This document shows, piece after piece, positions 1 through 10,294 of a DNA stretch of 64,000 nt. A program made the translations under genes and the position numbers. The stretch's first letter is position 1. Each line of letters opens with the position of its first letter. The notes below the pieces were generated by a model that searched no databases, had not been told where the DNA came from, and saw only the letters and a program-made list of their open reading frames with translations. The stretch is from an uncultured Acidobacteriota bacterium. Lineage in GTDB: Bacteria > Acidobacteriota > Blastocatellia > Pyrinomonadales > Pyrinomonadaceae. Location: assembly GCA_937873515.1 (NCBI GenBank), contig CALMYB010000010.1, forward strand, positions 186,001 through 250,000. Reading direction: 5' to 3'.

Positions 1-432
1 CGTTAGAAGAAGATCGACATTTCGCCGCAATGCGTTCACCCGATATTCGCGCCAGGCCCAGACCTGCGGGGCGATGTAATAGACGACGCGAATTCCCTGC
101 TTGTGGAGAAATTTCGCCAGCCTTAGATTGAATTCGGGGAAATCGACGAGCACCGCCACATCCGGCCTCTCGGCAGCGGCGGCCTTCTTGAGCTTCTGCA
201 TAACCGACCAGAACATCGGCAGGGCACGAGCGACCTCGAGCAGGCCCATTATCGATAGCCTGTCGGCCTCAACGATCGGAAAAACGCCTGCGGCACGCAT
301 TTTCGGGCCGGCAGAGCCAAAAAAGCTCACGCTGCCGCCCGCCGAATCTTTCAGCGCTTCGACGAGCTTTGCGGCGTGCGTATCACCGGACGCCTCACCG
401 GCGACGATCATGATTTTGAGAGGTGCGTCCAC
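1..432 (-). CDS. lpxB: Lipid-A-disaccharide synthase, N-terminal part (runs off the window)
   Basis: LpxB condenses UDP-2,3-diacylglucosamine with lipid X to make the lipid A disaccharide at the inner membrane. The 144 visible residues include the family's opening motif IMIVAGEASGDTHAAKL, the FFGSAGPKM segment and the YYIAPQVWAW segment, all in the expected order. I chose the GTG at 432 because an in-frame stop lies just upstream (about 448-450); the ATG at 411 is an alternative that would begin right at the family motif. The gene is cut by the left edge. The sequence motifs make the call secure; only the exact start is uncertain. Confidence 0.93.
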   Translation of the reverse strand, partial: MDAPLKIMIVAGEASGDTHAAKLVEALKDSAGGSVSFFGSAGPKMRAAGVFPIVEADRLSIMGLLEVARALPMFWSVMQKLKKAAAAERPDVAVLVDFPEFNLRLAKFLHKQGIRVVYYIAPQVWAWREYRVNALRRNVDLLLT

Positions 433-672
433 TTGTTGTCTAAACCGTTAAAACTAAATGATATACAGCCCGCGATAGTTTACAACCGCGGGTGCGGTCA
501 CGTGCATCAAAGCGTGCAGTTTTTGCGCATTGCAGTATTGGAGAAAATGATGCTCTCGGGCGTTTGCCTCAGGTAAGGTAAAAGCCTTAAAATCTATTGT
601 TTTTGAGCCCTTTGCCGCCATGTGCTTTGATCGCGAGCGGTATAAGTTTCGAAAAGTCCTCCGGAGGAATCT

Positions 673-3243
673 GTGACATTTCGCTTTAGTATTTTATTTT
701 TTGCAATTATCTTCTGCCTCGGCCTGAATTCACAGGCTTCGGCACAGCTTGATTCGGTCATCGGCCAGATCACGAACGCGGCCGCCGAATCGTACGCGGG
801 CGGCATAAGCGGCGACGGGCGATTCGTTGTCTTCGAATCGAACGGCGACGTCGCAACGGAGAATCCACGAAACAGTGATCACAACGTCGAGATCTTCGTC
901 TTCGATTACGCTCAGCGAAGGATCTTTCAGATCACCGACACAAGAAGCGTGATGTATGACGTGAACGGCGAGAACGTGTTCAGCAACGTACGCATCTCGA
1001 TCGTTAATACACGTCCGATCATCAGCCACGACGGCAAGTGGATCGCATTTTCTTCGAATGCGACCATCGCTTATCCTGGCGATGACACGAATCCGCCTGT
1101 CATCAGCACGACGAATCCGGGTTCGTTCGACGGCAACTCGTTCACGAGTCCGACGCCGACGCCTTCGGCGAGTCCGAGCCCAAGCCCCTCGCCGGCCCCG
1201 AATCCGCTGACTCGCGACGCGAATCTCGAAATGTGGATCTACCAGATGCCGGTCTTTATGCCCGTTCCCGATATGACGAGCGGCGTCGAGATACCGTATC
1301 AGGAGCTTGCCGGCGGCACCTTCACCAGAGTGACGAACACTGTCCCGAGCCAACTGCCTCGCGGCGGAACACAAAGCTCCGGAGCATTCGTCGCTGACGA
1401 CAATCACGACGCAAGCATCTCGGACGACGGCGGCACGATCGCGTTCGTCTCGACCAGAGACCTGGTTCCCGGCGTCGGCAACTCGTTCCCGCTCAACGAA
1501 GATAACGACGAGGTCTTTACATTCCATCGGCCGACTTCGACGCTGAATCAGATAACAAAAACGCCCCGCGGCCCGATCTCCGACCCGATCTATAACAAGA
1601 ATCCGACGATCTCCGGCAGCGGACTGCGCGTTGCGTTCTCAAGTACCGGCGACAACCCGATCGTTGGAATGACCGGCGGAAACAATCCGGCGTCGAGTAG
1701 GAACGAGGAGATATTTTATTCCGATCTCACGGCGACGGGAGACGTCGGCACTGTAAAGAAGCAAGTTACGACGACCACGCCGACAACGCCCGGGGCCATC
1801 GTCAATATCCTTGACCTAGGCCGCCGTATGAGCCGCGACGGCAACCTGATCGTGTTTGATTCATACGCGGACCTTGCGAACGAGAACAGCGGCACGAATT
1901 ACGATTCGTTCGCGACATATGTCTATGACGCGACGGCGAATAATTTCCGTCGTGTATTGCCGCGCAGCAATGGTGACTCCGGAGCTCCGGGCGGCGATCT
2001 CCAGCGTTATGGAGGCTTTACCGACACCGACGTTGCCGGCACGCCTTCGACCCTTATCCTCGAAACGAGGATGAACATCAAAGCCGACGGCACCGTTCCG
2101 GCAAACGCCGACGAAGGATTGAACCCGGATCCGAACCGCCCGATCCAACTCTATACATATCCGCTTACCGTTCCGCCGGCAAGCGCGACCTTCAAACGGA
2201 TCGCGAAGTTCCCATCGCCAACGACGTTCCTCGCTTCCACAAGAGCGATCACGAGCGATTCTGCGTCTCGCTTCGCATTCAATATGTCGCTGACCGAACT
2301 CGGCGGCGGCAATCTGGATTCATCGCCTGAGGTGTACTATATGCTGACGCCAACGGCAATTAACGAGGCCAGGATCTCGGCGAATTTTGCGACAGGGGCC
2401 AGTAAGATACCGGTTTCGCCGACCGCTGTTCCATCACCTAGCCCGACAGCGACGCCCACGCCGACTCCAACACCTTCGCCGTCGCCGACCGCATCGCCGA
2501 GCCCGACGCCCACACCCACGCCGCAGTCTCCGCCGGCAGTATTCGGCCTGGCTCCCGGAATGCGTGCGATAATGAACTTCCAGGCGGGCATCGACCGCCC
2601 GTTCGTTGAGCGGTCCGGCGTTGGGTCTATGCAGCGAAGCTTCCAGCTTCCGATACAGCTTAGCGGCGTGACGATGACCATCAATGGTTTTTCCTGCGGA
2701 CTTGTTCGCGTAAGCCGCCACAGGATCGATTTCGTCGTTCCGCGAGGCCTTCCGGCCGCTGTGGAAGGTACGCCCTACGACCTGGTGCTAAACAATAATG
2801 GGACGATAATGCGAACGCAGGTCATACTGGTGCCTGCAAGACCCGACGTTTACAGCTTCGAAGGGCTAGAAGGTCCCGGTGGGCGAGCAAAGATATTCAA
2901 CGTTACAAATCGCGTGCAGACGACCGAGCCATTTACGGTACGAACCAGGAGTATTCGGCCATTTGGACGCGTTCCGACAAAGCTTAGAATTTATCTGACC
3001 GGATTCAACCCGCGGATCGGCACAGGCGTCATCAATGTCCGTATCGGCTTGGGCACGAATCATTTCCTCACCATTTTGAGTCAACCCGAAGAGGTTGAAC
3101 CCGGCATTTATGCACAGGACGTGGAGTTGAATGACGACCTGGATGGTTCGGGCGATCAACCCGTCGTCGTCATCGTTGCGATCAACGGGCAGGTCTTCGC
3201 CTCGCGTTTGGATGACGGAGCCCCTCGTACCTTGATCCTCTGA
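673..3243 (+). CDS. Secreted beta-propeller-like protein with Pro/Ser/Thr linkers and TIGR03437-like C-terminal domain
   Basis: The 856-residue product starts with a signal peptide (hydrophobic stretch ending QASAQ, about residue 25). Residues about 40-560 carry repeated units of the type SGDGRFVVFES / SHDGKWIAFSS, as in TolB/WD40-like propellers, interrupted by a short Pro-Ser linker near residue 165. A second, longer PTPTPTPSPSPTASP-type linker lies near residues 585-620. The C-terminal about 230 residues (LSGVTMTING, RIDFVVPRGLP, ARPDVYSFEG) resemble the TIGR03437 domain common in acidobacterial secreted proteins. The GTG start at 673 follows a clear GGAGGA site. It is followed by a terminator. 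The function is unknown; a cell-surface or extracellular binding role is inference. Confidence 0.85.
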   Translation: MTFRFSILFFAIIFCLGLNSQASAQLDSVIGQITNAAAESYAGGISGDGRFVVFESNGDVATENPRNSDHNVEIFVFDYAQRRIFQITDTRSVMYDVNGENVFSNVRISIVNTRPIISHDGKWIAFSSNATIAYPGDDTNPPVISTTNPGSFDGNSFTSPTPTPSASPSPSPSPAPNPLTRDANLEMWIYQMPVFMPVPDMTSGVEIPYQELAGGTFTRVTNTVPSQLPRGGTQSSGAFVADDNHDASISDDGGTIAFVSTRDLVPGVGNSFPLNEDNDEVFTFHRPTSTLNQITKTPRGPISDPIYNKNPTISGSGLRVAFSSTGDNPIVGMTGGNNPASSRNEEIFYSDLTATGDVGTVKKQVTTTTPTTPGAIVNILDLGRRMSRDGNLIVFDSYADLANENSGTNYDSFATYVYDATANNFRRVLPRSNGDSGAPGGDLQRYGGFTDTDVAGTPSTLILETRMNIKADGTVPANADEGLNPDPNRPIQLYTYPLTVPPASATFKRIAKFPSPTTFLASTRAITSDSASRFAFNMSLTELGGGNLDSSPEVYYMLTPTAINEARISANFATGASKIPVSPTAVPSPSPTATPTPTPTPSPSPTASPSPTPTPTPQSPPAVFGLAPGMRAIMNFQAGIDRPFVERSGVGSMQRSFQLPIQLSGVTMTINGFSCGLVRVSRHRIDFVVPRGLPAAVEGTPYDLVLNNNGTIMRTQVILVPARPDVYSFEGLEGPGGRAKIFNVTNRVQTTEPFTVRTRSIRPFGRVPTKLRIYLTGFNPRIGTGVINVRIGLGTNHFLTILSQPEEVEPGIYAQDVELNDDLDGSGDQPVVVIVAINGQVFASRLDDGAPRTLIL

Positions 3244-3267
3244 CGCTCATCAACTTTAGCGTGAACC

Positions 3268-3301
3268 AAAGGGTGGGATCGCCGACGGTCTCGCCCTTTT
3301 T
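3268..3301 (+). terminator. Intrinsic terminator after the secreted propeller gene
   Basis: An imperfect stem (AAAGGGTGGGATC / GGTCTCGCCCTT, with G-U pairs) closes a short GCCGAC loop and runs into TTTTT. It lies 25 bases after the stop codon of the upstream gene. The following stretch up to ilvE (about 215 bases) shows no gene. Confidence 0.6.
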
Positions 3302-3518
3302 GCGTAATTGGGAGGCCGATCTACTCCGTTTCCGCAAAACGGACAGCAAGATCCCGGCACGCCTCGTTGCGATACCTCTTGCGGCCGGGGTTTGCCTCTC
3401 CCGCAGGGCTATACTATCCTTAAGGTTATACGGTAATAACGAAAATTTTTGCGACTACCGTTCCTTTCAACGTTTATTTTATTAAGAGCGGGCTTAGACA
3501 AGGAGTTCTGATAGAAAT

Positions 3519-4502
3519 ATGGCAGGAAAAGATGTCAGCACGATGCTTATTGCACCAAAGATTTGGAAGAATGGTCAGTTGGTCGATTGGGATAATGCAA
3601 AGATCCACGTAATGTCGCATGTCGTCAATTACGGGTCGAGCGTTTTCGAAGGCATACGCTGTTACACGACCTCGAGCGGGCCTGCAGTCTTTCGCCTCAC
3701 GGAGCATATGCAGCGCCTGCTCAATTCTGCAAAGATCTATCGAATGGACTCGAAGTTCACCCGCGATGAATTTTGCAAAGGCACGATCGATGTGATCAAG
3801 GACAGCGGTCTCGAACATTGTTATATTCGGCCGATCATTTTCCGCGGCCTTGATGAGGAAAAGCCCGCGTTCGGTGTTAATCCTTTCCCGAATCCGATCG
3901 ATTCGTACATCGCTGTATGGCAGTGGGGCAAATATCTCGGCGACGAGGCCCTCGAAACCGGAATCGATACATGCGTTTCAAGCTGGACGCGGATCACCTC
4001 GAATTCAATGCCGGCTATGGCAAAGGCCGGAGCGAACTATATGAATTCGCAGCTTATCAAGATGGAGGCTATTCTCGGCGGATTCTCAGAAGGTATTGCT
4101 CTTGATGATCGCGGTTACTTGTCAGAAGGCTCTGGCGAGAATCTTTTCCTCGTCAACAACGGCAAGCTCGTCACACCGCCGCTCGGCGCATCGATTCTGC
4201 CGGGAATTACGCGAGACTCTGTGATCCAGATCGCGCGCGAACTTGGCATCGAGGTCGTCGAAACGGCTATCCAGCGGTCTGCTCTTTACGTTGCTGACGA
4301 AGCATTCTTCACCGGCACGGCCGCGGAGATCACGCCGATCCGTTCGGTCGACCGAATCTCGGTCGGTGCCGGCAAACGCGGGCCTGTCACCCAAAAACTT
4401 CAGGAAGAATTTTTCAAGGTCATTCACGGTGAACGCGAAGCGCCGTTTGGTGCCGAGTGGCTCACGTATGTGAATCCGGAAAAAAAAACGGCTAATGCAT
4501 AG
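3519..4502 (+). CDS. ilvE: Branched-chain amino acid aminotransferase
   Basis: This class IV PLP aminotransferase catalyses the last step of leucine, isoleucine and valine synthesis and the first of their breakdown, with 2-oxoglutarate/glutamate as partner. The length (327 residues) is typical. Visible motifs are [13 protein letters not shown] near residue 37, the PLP-lysine segment [13 protein letters not shown] (Lys169) and the cofactor-binding [12 protein letters not shown] (about 201-212). The ATG at 3519 is preceded by an AAGGAG site some 19 bases upstream, a little far, so the start could lie slightly upstream, but no better codon is seen. The gene stands alone and ends in a strong terminator. 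Confidence 0.96.
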   Translation: MAGKDVSTMLIAPKIWKNGQLVDWDNAKIHVMSHVVNYGSSVFEGIRCYTTSSGPAVFRLTEHMQRLLNSAKIYRMDSKFTRDEFCKGTIDVIKDSGLEHCYIRPIIFRGLDEEKPAFGVNPFPNPIDSYIAVWQWGKYLGDEALETGIDTCVSSWTRITSNSMPAMAKAGANYMNSQLIKMEAILGGFSEGIALDDRGYLSEGSGENLFLVNNGKLVTPPLGASILPGITRDSVIQIARELGIEVVETAIQRSALYVADEAFFTGTAAEITPIRSVDRISVGAGKRGPVTQKLQEEFFKVIHGEREAPFGAEWLTYVNPEKKTANA

Positions 4503-4525
4503 TTGACCACGACCACTGGTATGGC

Positions 4526-4563
4526 AAAGCGGCTAGGTTTCAAGCACCATAGCCGCTTTTTTC
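4526..4563 (+). terminator. Intrinsic terminator after ilvE
   Basis: A perfect 10-bp stem (AAAGCGGCTA / TAGCCGCTTT) with a 14-base loop is followed directly by a T run. It sits between ilvE and the convergent lptD, so it may serve ilvE mainly; the T run is on the plus side. Confidence 0.85.
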
Positions 4564-4582
4564 TTTCCTCTCGGCGTCTGCC

Positions 4583-7096
4583 TTACCGCAGGCCTTGAGC
4601 AAACTGTTCCGTCCCAAAGCTTCCGATACCGTTCAATCTAAAGCTGAAGACGATCTTATTTTCCCGTCGGGCACCAACGTTGAATGTGTAGTATTGAAGA
4701 GCCAGCGAGCAGCAGTTATACGCATAGCCGATAGTGTAAAGCGAACTGATCAGCGGATTCAGATTTGCAGCTCTTCGATTCTCAAAGTCAAAGAAAAGCG
4801 ATGCCCCGCCATACGGTCCTTTATCCCGGTTGCCGACAAAGATCGATGGACTCCACTGAGCCCCGCGAAGAGTGCCCGGCTCAGATCTGTCAGGGCGAGC
4901 ATACTGCGCAAGCGAAGGGATCAATGTGACACGGCGTGTATAGTAAAGCGTCTGAAAGAGCTTGAACATCTTCGTGTCATACCCTACGGTCGCCGAAATA
5001 TCTCGCAGACCGTCGCCATACAACCCCCAATCCATTCGCGTGCTTACAAAGATCGTCTTTTGAGGCCGATATGTCGCATCCACGTTGATGGGCGAAAAAC
5101 GACGAGCCGCTCCTCCGAATGAATAGAAACTCAGGGCAGTGATTGGCTCGATCTGATTTCGACGCCCTGCGACAAGAGCACCGCCGAATGTCTTGTCAAA
5201 GAAATACTTTCCGCGGATCGTTAGCGAAAAGATCTCATAAGGTTGGATCGAAAGGTCATCTCGCTTTCCGCTGTCCCCCTCGCTCAGTCGTTTCTGCGCG
5301 TCTTTTGTGACCGCCTCGGCATATCTTCGAGTGTAGATACGATTCGTTATGCCGTACTCCACCTCATTCGTATTTGTGATCGTGTCGATATAGTCAAACC
5401 TAATGATCTTATTGAAATTGTCGACGCCCTTTACGAATCGATAGGTCAGAAACGGTTCGATCACATGCCGAAACTTGAACTTCTTATCCTTACCGTAAAA
5501 ATTCTTCGCGAGGGCGACGGGACGAATATCAAGCGTGAACTGGCCGTACTTGCGGATGAGGTCGGTGCTTATCACGTTCCGGCGGAAGTCGAGCGAGTTT
5601 GAATAATACGTGACGCGGGCCGATGCCGATGCGGTTACGTTGAAATATTTCGTGTAGATCGGCAGTGTAAACTCTGGATAAACATCGAAACGCTGCATTA
5701 TAGCAGGCGTAAGAGTGGGTTCTTGGAGATTCTGCTGTCGATAAAGACCAATATCATCAACCTCTTCGCGCCTTGAGACACCCTCCAAAGAAGACTTGAA
5801 TGAGAAATATGCGTTCTTAAAGAAGGAAAGTCTTGAAGGACGCTTCTCGAATGAAATGCTCGGCAAATTACGTGTCTTGACGCGAACATTCGGGATCGAG
5901 ATCACCTGCGAACGCGCAAGTATATTCATCGTGTAGTTCGTCCAGCTCTTGTTCACGAAGACCTGAGATCGTTCGATCGGTGAAATGATCTGCTGTATCC
6001 CTTCGAGAAAAACCTGACGAAATGCAAGATTCGACGTGATGCGGATATCCGCCGACGCAGTAAATCCATTCGGAAAGTACTGTACACCTTCGGCATAAAC
6101 CGTCGAGCCGCCCTGGTTTGGATGATCCCGGTCCTCGCTCGCACCAAAGATGCGGTCCTTGACCGCAAAAAAACCGATGTTGAAGTACGACCTGGAGTTC
6201 GAACGCGTCCGTAATTCCGCCCCGTATCCGAAGCCTCGCGATGTGTAGAGATCGCCGCGGAACGTAACATCTGCCGAGGGGCCTAGAGTTTGAAAATACG
6301 CACCAGACACCTGGGCGCCTTTCGTCGGCGAAAACCCGAACGCTGGTGTTAAAAAGCCCGACTTTCGATCTTCCTTGTTGATCGGGATCGAGGCGAAAGG
6401 AAGGGCGATGATCGGCATGTTTTTGATCTTGAACTTTACATGCTTGAGCTTCACGCGGTCGCCGGTTTTTATCCGAGCGGATTTTGCTGCAAAGCTCCAT
6501 TTCGGCACCGCTTCGTCACAGGCCGTAAATTCCGCATCGGTCACTTGAAGCTCAGTCAGCGAAACTCTTTCGACACGCGCGGCTGTAAAATAAAGTACGG
6601 TGCCGTCATTTGTTTGATTCGTAAATCCGGTAGCATCTTCGAACCACCCGAGCTTCGTCTTGTAGTTCCACTCAGACCTTACGCCTGTGATCCGCTCATC
6701 GTTTCCTTTGTCAAAGATCACGTTGCCCGTCGCAACCATCTTGTTCTCAGCTTCGTATATGACGACCTTGTCGGCCTGGAGCCGATAGATGCCATAGTGG
6801 ACATCAACGCTGCCTTCGTGCGTTACAACCCGCTTGCCTTGGGTGCCTTCCACCGATTGGCGATCGGAATAGACGACCACCTCGCCGTCTCCGCCTTCCG
6901 GCTCGACCGTGTCCTTCGCCTTCGGCTGAGTTGGGGCGATAACGCTCTTTCCCGGTGCGATCGGATTGATATTGGGCGTATCCGTGATCGGATTTGCGAC
7001 CTGCCGGTCGACCGGATTCGTCTGCTGTGCCCAAAGCGGAAGGCACAGCAATAGCGGCAAGATCAGTATGCAGAGTGCGCGGCAAGATCGCATCAA
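4583..7096 (-). CDS. lptD: LPS assembly protein LptD (outer-membrane LPS translocon)
   Basis: LptD forms the outer-membrane barrel that, with LptE, inserts lipopolysaccharide into the outer leaflet. The 837-residue product has a signal peptide (cleavage after LPLWA, about residue 23), a proline-rich spacer, an OstA/LptA-like beta-jellyroll domain (about 70-210, with GNVIFDKGNDERITG) and a long C-terminal beta-barrel. The paired cysteines typical of LptD are present near the C-terminus (Cys795-Cys796 in NCCSLAL), and a cysteine in FTACDEAVPKW can supply the partner. Two tandem ATG codons mark the start; either may be used. The gene implies a true LPS-bearing outer membrane, in agreement with lpxB. 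Confidence 0.95.
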   Translation of the reverse strand: MMRSCRALCILILPLLLCLPLWAQQTNPVDRQVANPITDTPNINPIAPGKSVIAPTQPKAKDTVEPEGGDGEVVVYSDRQSVEGTQGKRVVTHEGSVDVHYGIYRLQADKVVIYEAENKMVATGNVIFDKGNDERITGVRSEWNYKTKLGWFEDATGFTNQTNDGTVLYFTAARVERVSLTELQVTDAEFTACDEAVPKWSFAAKSARIKTGDRVKLKHVKFKIKNMPIIALPFASIPINKEDRKSGFLTPAFGFSPTKGAQVSGAYFQTLGPSADVTFRGDLYTSRGFGYGAELRTRSNSRSYFNIGFFAVKDRIFGASEDRDHPNQGGSTVYAEGVQYFPNGFTASADIRITSNLAFRQVFLEGIQQIISPIERSQVFVNKSWTNYTMNILARSQVISIPNVRVKTRNLPSISFEKRPSRLSFFKNAYFSFKSSLEGVSRREEVDDIGLYRQQNLQEPTLTPAIMQRFDVYPEFTLPIYTKYFNVTASASARVTYYSNSLDFRRNVISTDLIRKYGQFTLDIRPVALAKNFYGKDKKFKFRHVIEPFLTYRFVKGVDNFNKIIRFDYIDTITNTNEVEYGITNRIYTRRYAEAVTKDAQKRLSEGDSGKRDDLSIQPYEIFSLTIRGKYFFDKTFGGALVAGRRNQIEPITALSFYSFGGAARRFSPINVDATYRPQKTIFVSTRMDWGLYGDGLRDISATVGYDTKMFKLFQTLYYTRRVTLIPSLAQYARPDRSEPGTLRGAQWSPSIFVGNRDKGPYGGASLFFDFENRRAANLNPLISSLYTIGYAYNCCSLALQYYTFNVGARRENKIVFSFRLNGIGSFGTEQFAQGLR

Positions 7097-7201
7097 AATG
7101 GTAAGGGATTCTCGTCTAAAAAAGATGCTACCACGAACTTGGCTTCATCCTTAAATCGACCATCTTCGCGGAGAGAGTCTCCCAAAAAAAGGAGGCCTGT
7201 C

Positions 7202-7672
7202 CTAGGAAAGTTCGAGGAGGAAATAGTTTGTACCGTCTATTCGGACAAGGCGGCCCTGCGTGTAAGGGGCGAGCGTAAAGAGCTTCGGGTCATACGCCGT
7301 ACCTTCCAATCCATTGTCGCCGGATGTCTCGCTTTGGGCGGTCAGTTCGCTTGGATACCAGCTTTCGGGCGACAAACTTACCTTTCCTTTCGCAGGACCC
7401 GACTCTGCGGCGATCTTGTCAGCATCTTCCGGTGCAAAACGCAGGACAGCGACGATCTTCTCCGAGCCGTCTTCCTTCTTCCACGCAAGGTCCTCGGTCT
7501 CATAAGGGACATTTATAAGAAGCCTGAGTTCTTCGAGATTCGAATTTGCTGAATTTGCATCTGCGTTGACGTTCACATTTGAGTTCTGGGTCCGGTTGGA
7601 ATTATCCCGCGGACTCATGCAGCTGAGGGCCGTAAGGGCCATTAGGATGAATATGATGTGTATGTTTTTCAC
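7202..7672 (-). CDS. Small predicted lipoprotein of unknown function
   Basis: The product has a short signal peptide ending in the lipobox LTALSC, followed by an Asn-rich, low-complexity linker and an about 110-residue soluble domain (EELRLLINVPYETEDLAWKK, then FLLELS at the end) that I do not recognise. The GTG at 7672 gives an 18-residue lipoprotein signal of normal length; an ATG at 7720 in the same frame has an AGGTGA stretch three bases upstream and would lengthen the signal to 34 residues. It lies upstream of lptD in the same direction with a gap of about 105 bases. It is probably anchored at the periplasmic face of a membrane. Confidence 0.75.
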   Translation of the reverse strand: MKNIHIIFILMALTALSCMSPRDNSNRTQNSNVNVNADANSANSNLEELRLLINVPYETEDLAWKKEDGSEKIVAVLRFAPEDADKIAAESGPAKGKVSLSPESWYPSELTAQSETSGDNGLEGTAYDPKLFTLAPYTQGRLVRIDGTNYFLLELS

Positions 7673-7824
7673 GATTATTCCAAACGGGAAGTACGGCCTG
7701 AAGTCTTTGATACGAACCATTTCACCTTACAAAATTGTTACGCGTAACGCAATTGCCATGGATCGACCGGTCACGCTTGCGGATGCCTCGTTCTAAGGGC
7801 CAAATTCGTGATATTCTAAAGGTT

Positions 7825-9519
7825 ATGGTTCAAAAACCATCTCTTATGACACCAGACACTAAGCAAGTTCGAACCGCCAATGTCGTGGAGAAGGAACGTT
7901 GGGAGTCCGAAACCCTTGACCCGGCGTTAGAGAAACGAGCAGAAAGGAAAAAGGCCTTCGAAGGAGTCTCGCTCGAACCCGTTGACGGGCTCTATTCAGC
8001 GGCGGACAGCGACGACATCGAGGTCGGATTTCCCGGCGAGTTTCCTTATAAGCGTGGAATCCATCCAACGGGCTATCGAGGCAAACTTTGGACGATGCGG
8101 CAGTTCGCGGGTTTCTCGTCGCCGGAGGAGACGAACCGCCGTTTCAAATACCTGATGGAGCAAGGTCAGACGGGACTTTCTGTGGCGTACGACCTTCCTG
8201 CTTTGATGGGACTCGATGCCGATTCGCCTCTTAGCGAAGGTGAGGTTGGAAAATGCGGTGTTGCAGTTTCGTCCCTGTCCGACTTTGAAGCTCTTTTTGA
8301 CGGAATCCCGCTCGACAGTGTCACGGTTTCACAAACCATCAACGCACCGGCACCGATCTTTCTCGCGATGTATCTCGTTGTCGCAGAAAAGCAAAAAGCA
8401 GACTTCAAGAAAATATCGGGCACGCTTCAGAACGACATCCTGAAAGAATACATCGCACAAAAAGAATGGATCTACCCGATCAAGCCTGCGATGAAACTTG
8501 TTATCGACACCTTCGAGTACTGCTCTCAAAATGTGCCGAAGTACAACCCGATCAGCGTCAGCGGTTATCACATTCGCGAAGCCGGTGCGACGGCGCTCCA
8601 GGAACTTGCCTTCACGCTCCGTGACGGTGTCGAATACGTCCAATACGGAGTCGATCGCGGAATGGATGTCGACGAGTTCGTTCCCCGCCTTTCGTTCTTC
8701 TTTAACGCTCACAACGACTTCTTTGAGGAGATCGCGAAATACCGTGCGGCCCGCGTTATTTGGGCTAAAACGATGAAAGAACGCTTCGGCGCGAAAGATC
8801 CGCGGACGATGCAGCTGCGCTTTCATACACAGACCGCCGGCGTCTCTCTGACCGTTCAGCAGCCGCTTAATAACATCGCCCGCGTCGCTATTCAAGCCCT
8901 TGCGGGCGTTCTTGGCGGCACGCAGTCGCTTCATACCGACTCATACGACGAGGCTCTCGCCCTTCCGACAGACAACGCGGCCCTCATCGCTCTTCGCACG
9001 CAGCAGATCATCGCCGAAGAAACCGGTGTCGCCAACACCGTCGATCCACTCGGCGGCAGCTACTACCTCGAATCTCTCACGGAGAAAATGATCGAAGGTT
9101 GTTTCGAATATTTTGACAAGATCGACGGATTCGGCGGAATGGTCGAAGCGATCGAAGCAGGCTTCCCTCAGCGTGAAATTCAGGAATCTGCCTATCAATA
9201 CCAAAAAGCAGTTGAAAGGAAAGAGCAAACAATCGTCGGCGTGAACAACTACGTTATGGACGATGAGATCCATAAGACTGACATCCTCCAGATAGACGAA
9301 TCCGTGCGCGATCATCAACTAGAAAGGCTCCAGCGAACCAAGGCGACTCGTGACAACGGTGCGGTCGCAAATTCCCTTGAAGCACTTAAGAAAGCTGCAT
9401 CAGCGAACGAGAATACGATGCCCGCGATCATAAAGTCGGTTGCCGCTTACGCCACCGTCGAAGAGATCTGCGTCGCGTTGCGGGACGTTTACGGCATCTA
9501 CGAGGAACCGGCGTTCTAA
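7825..9519 (+). CDS. mcmA: Methylmalonyl-CoA mutase large (alpha) subunit, catalytic TIM-barrel domain
   Basis: This B12 enzyme interconverts methylmalonyl-CoA and succinyl-CoA. The product has the family segments [67 protein letters not shown] and [19 protein letters not shown]. It ends at the catalytic domain with no C-terminal cobalamin-binding domain (no DxHxxG motif), so the B12 domain must be a separate small subunit, which is not in this window. I chose the ATG at 7825, which follows AAAGG; an upstream in-frame ATG at 7735 would add 30 residues that look non-coding. The biotin carrier at 23286 could serve propionyl-CoA carboxylase of the same pathway (inference). Confidence 0.93.
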   Translation: MVQKPSLMTPDTKQVRTANVVEKERWESETLDPALEKRAERKKAFEGVSLEPVDGLYSAADSDDIEVGFPGEFPYKRGIHPTGYRGKLWTMRQFAGFSSPEETNRRFKYLMEQGQTGLSVAYDLPALMGLDADSPLSEGEVGKCGVAVSSLSDFEALFDGIPLDSVTVSQTINAPAPIFLAMYLVVAEKQKADFKKISGTLQNDILKEYIAQKEWIYPIKPAMKLVIDTFEYCSQNVPKYNPISVSGYHIREAGATALQELAFTLRDGVEYVQYGVDRGMDVDEFVPRLSFFFNAHNDFFEEIAKYRAARVIWAKTMKERFGAKDPRTMQLRFHTQTAGVSLTVQQPLNNIARVAIQALAGVLGGTQSLHTDSYDEALALPTDNAALIALRTQQIIAEETGVANTVDPLGGSYYLESLTEKMIEGCFEYFDKIDGFGGMVEAIEAGFPQREIQESAYQYQKAVERKEQTIVGVNNYVMDDEIHKTDILQIDESVRDHQLERLQRTKATRDNGAVANSLEALKKAASANENTMPAIIKSVAAYATVEEICVALRDVYGIYEEPAF

Positions 9520-9526
9520 GTCCAAG

Positions 9527-9907
9527 ATGAAAATAAAGCTCGTCTATCCACGACGTCGAAGACTTTCAGGACGGGCGACCGGTACTGCGTATTTCAACCT
9601 TAGGTGGTCGAGCGGTTCGGTTACAAAGAGGGATGTTCAATTCGGTAGCCTCGCATCGGCGATCAAGTTTCTAAAACACCGACTGAAAAAGATTCCACTC
9701 TCCGAAAGGGACTCACTGTTTGCGAAGTTGTTTGCGGAAGTACGTAAGCCGACCGGGGGGCTTGGTCGATTTTCGCTAGGAACGTGCATCGGCGAAACTT
9801 CCCTTTCGGGGCTTTTCCAACGTGCAGAGGCCGCATGGAACCAACTCGAACACGAGCACGACCATCAGAAACTCAAAGTGGCGAGCACTATTGACCTTAA
9901 ACATTGA
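9527..9907 (+). CDS. Hypothetical protein of about 126 residues
   Basis: This reading frame begins 7 bases after the mutase stop codon with ATG AAA ATA AAG and continues for 126 residues. The product is basic at the N-terminus (KIKLVYPRRRRLSG) and charged and helical at the C-terminus (LFQRAEAAWNQLEHEHDHQ). I do not recognise the family. The close spacing to the upstream gene suggests cotranscription, while the proximity to hicBA suggests an accessory locus. No signal peptide or membrane segment is seen. Confidence 0.45.
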   Translation: MKIKLVYPRRRRLSGRATGTAYFNLRWSSGSVTKRDVQFGSLASAIKFLKHRLKKIPLSERDSLFAKLFAEVRKPTGGLGRFSLGTCIGETSLSGLFQRAEAAWNQLEHEHDHQKLKVASTIDLKH

Positions 9908-10073
9908 GTATGACCGGAGTCGCCGAATTTGCCTTGTATCGACACTACAGTTACGCCGAAGTAACCGAAACGTTGTAAGGTTGCCGCCGCCCTATCACGT
10001 TCGCCATCCGCAGGGCCGAATTCCCTTACCGCCTCAGCATCCATGCTACAATGCAACCATAGAGGAAATTACA

Positions 10074-10289
10074 ATGATTTTTCATGTTGTTCTAGAAAAT
10101 GACGAGGATGGATGGATCGTAGCGGAATGCCCATCTCTTCCGGGTTGTGTTTCACAAGGAAAGACCGAAGAAGAGGCCTTGGCGAATATCAAAGAAGCCA
10201 TAACTGCGTGGCTTTGGGCCGAGGATCAAAAAGCCGTGGCGAGTTTGCCGCCGCCGCGAGCGAACGGAGCGGTCCGCGTTACGATCTAG
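10074..10289 (+). CDS. hicB: HicB-type antitoxin
   Basis: The 71-residue product is a classic single-domain HicB: a partly degraded RNase H-like fold with ENDEDGWIVAECPSLPGCVSQGKTEEEALANIKEAI. HicB binds and inhibits HicA and usually represses its own operon. The start ATG at 10074 has a GAGGA site at the right distance. A TACAAT hexamer at 10047-10052 may be the -10 element. The C-terminus is short and lacks an obvious HTH/RHH DNA-binding extension. hicA follows after 5 bases, so the order is antitoxin then toxin. Confidence 0.88.
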   Translation: MIFHVVLENDEDGWIVAECPSLPGCVSQGKTEEEALANIKEAITAWLWAEDQKAVASLPPPRANGAVRVTI

Positions 10290-10294
10290 TTAGA

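Noticed and set aside
1141-1200. Pro/Ser/Thr-coding repetitive DNA (ACGCCGACGCC..., also at 2440-2520) as a DNA repeat element
   Set aside because: It is a protein linker in the secreted propeller gene; the periodicity is explained by PTPTP/SPSPS coding.
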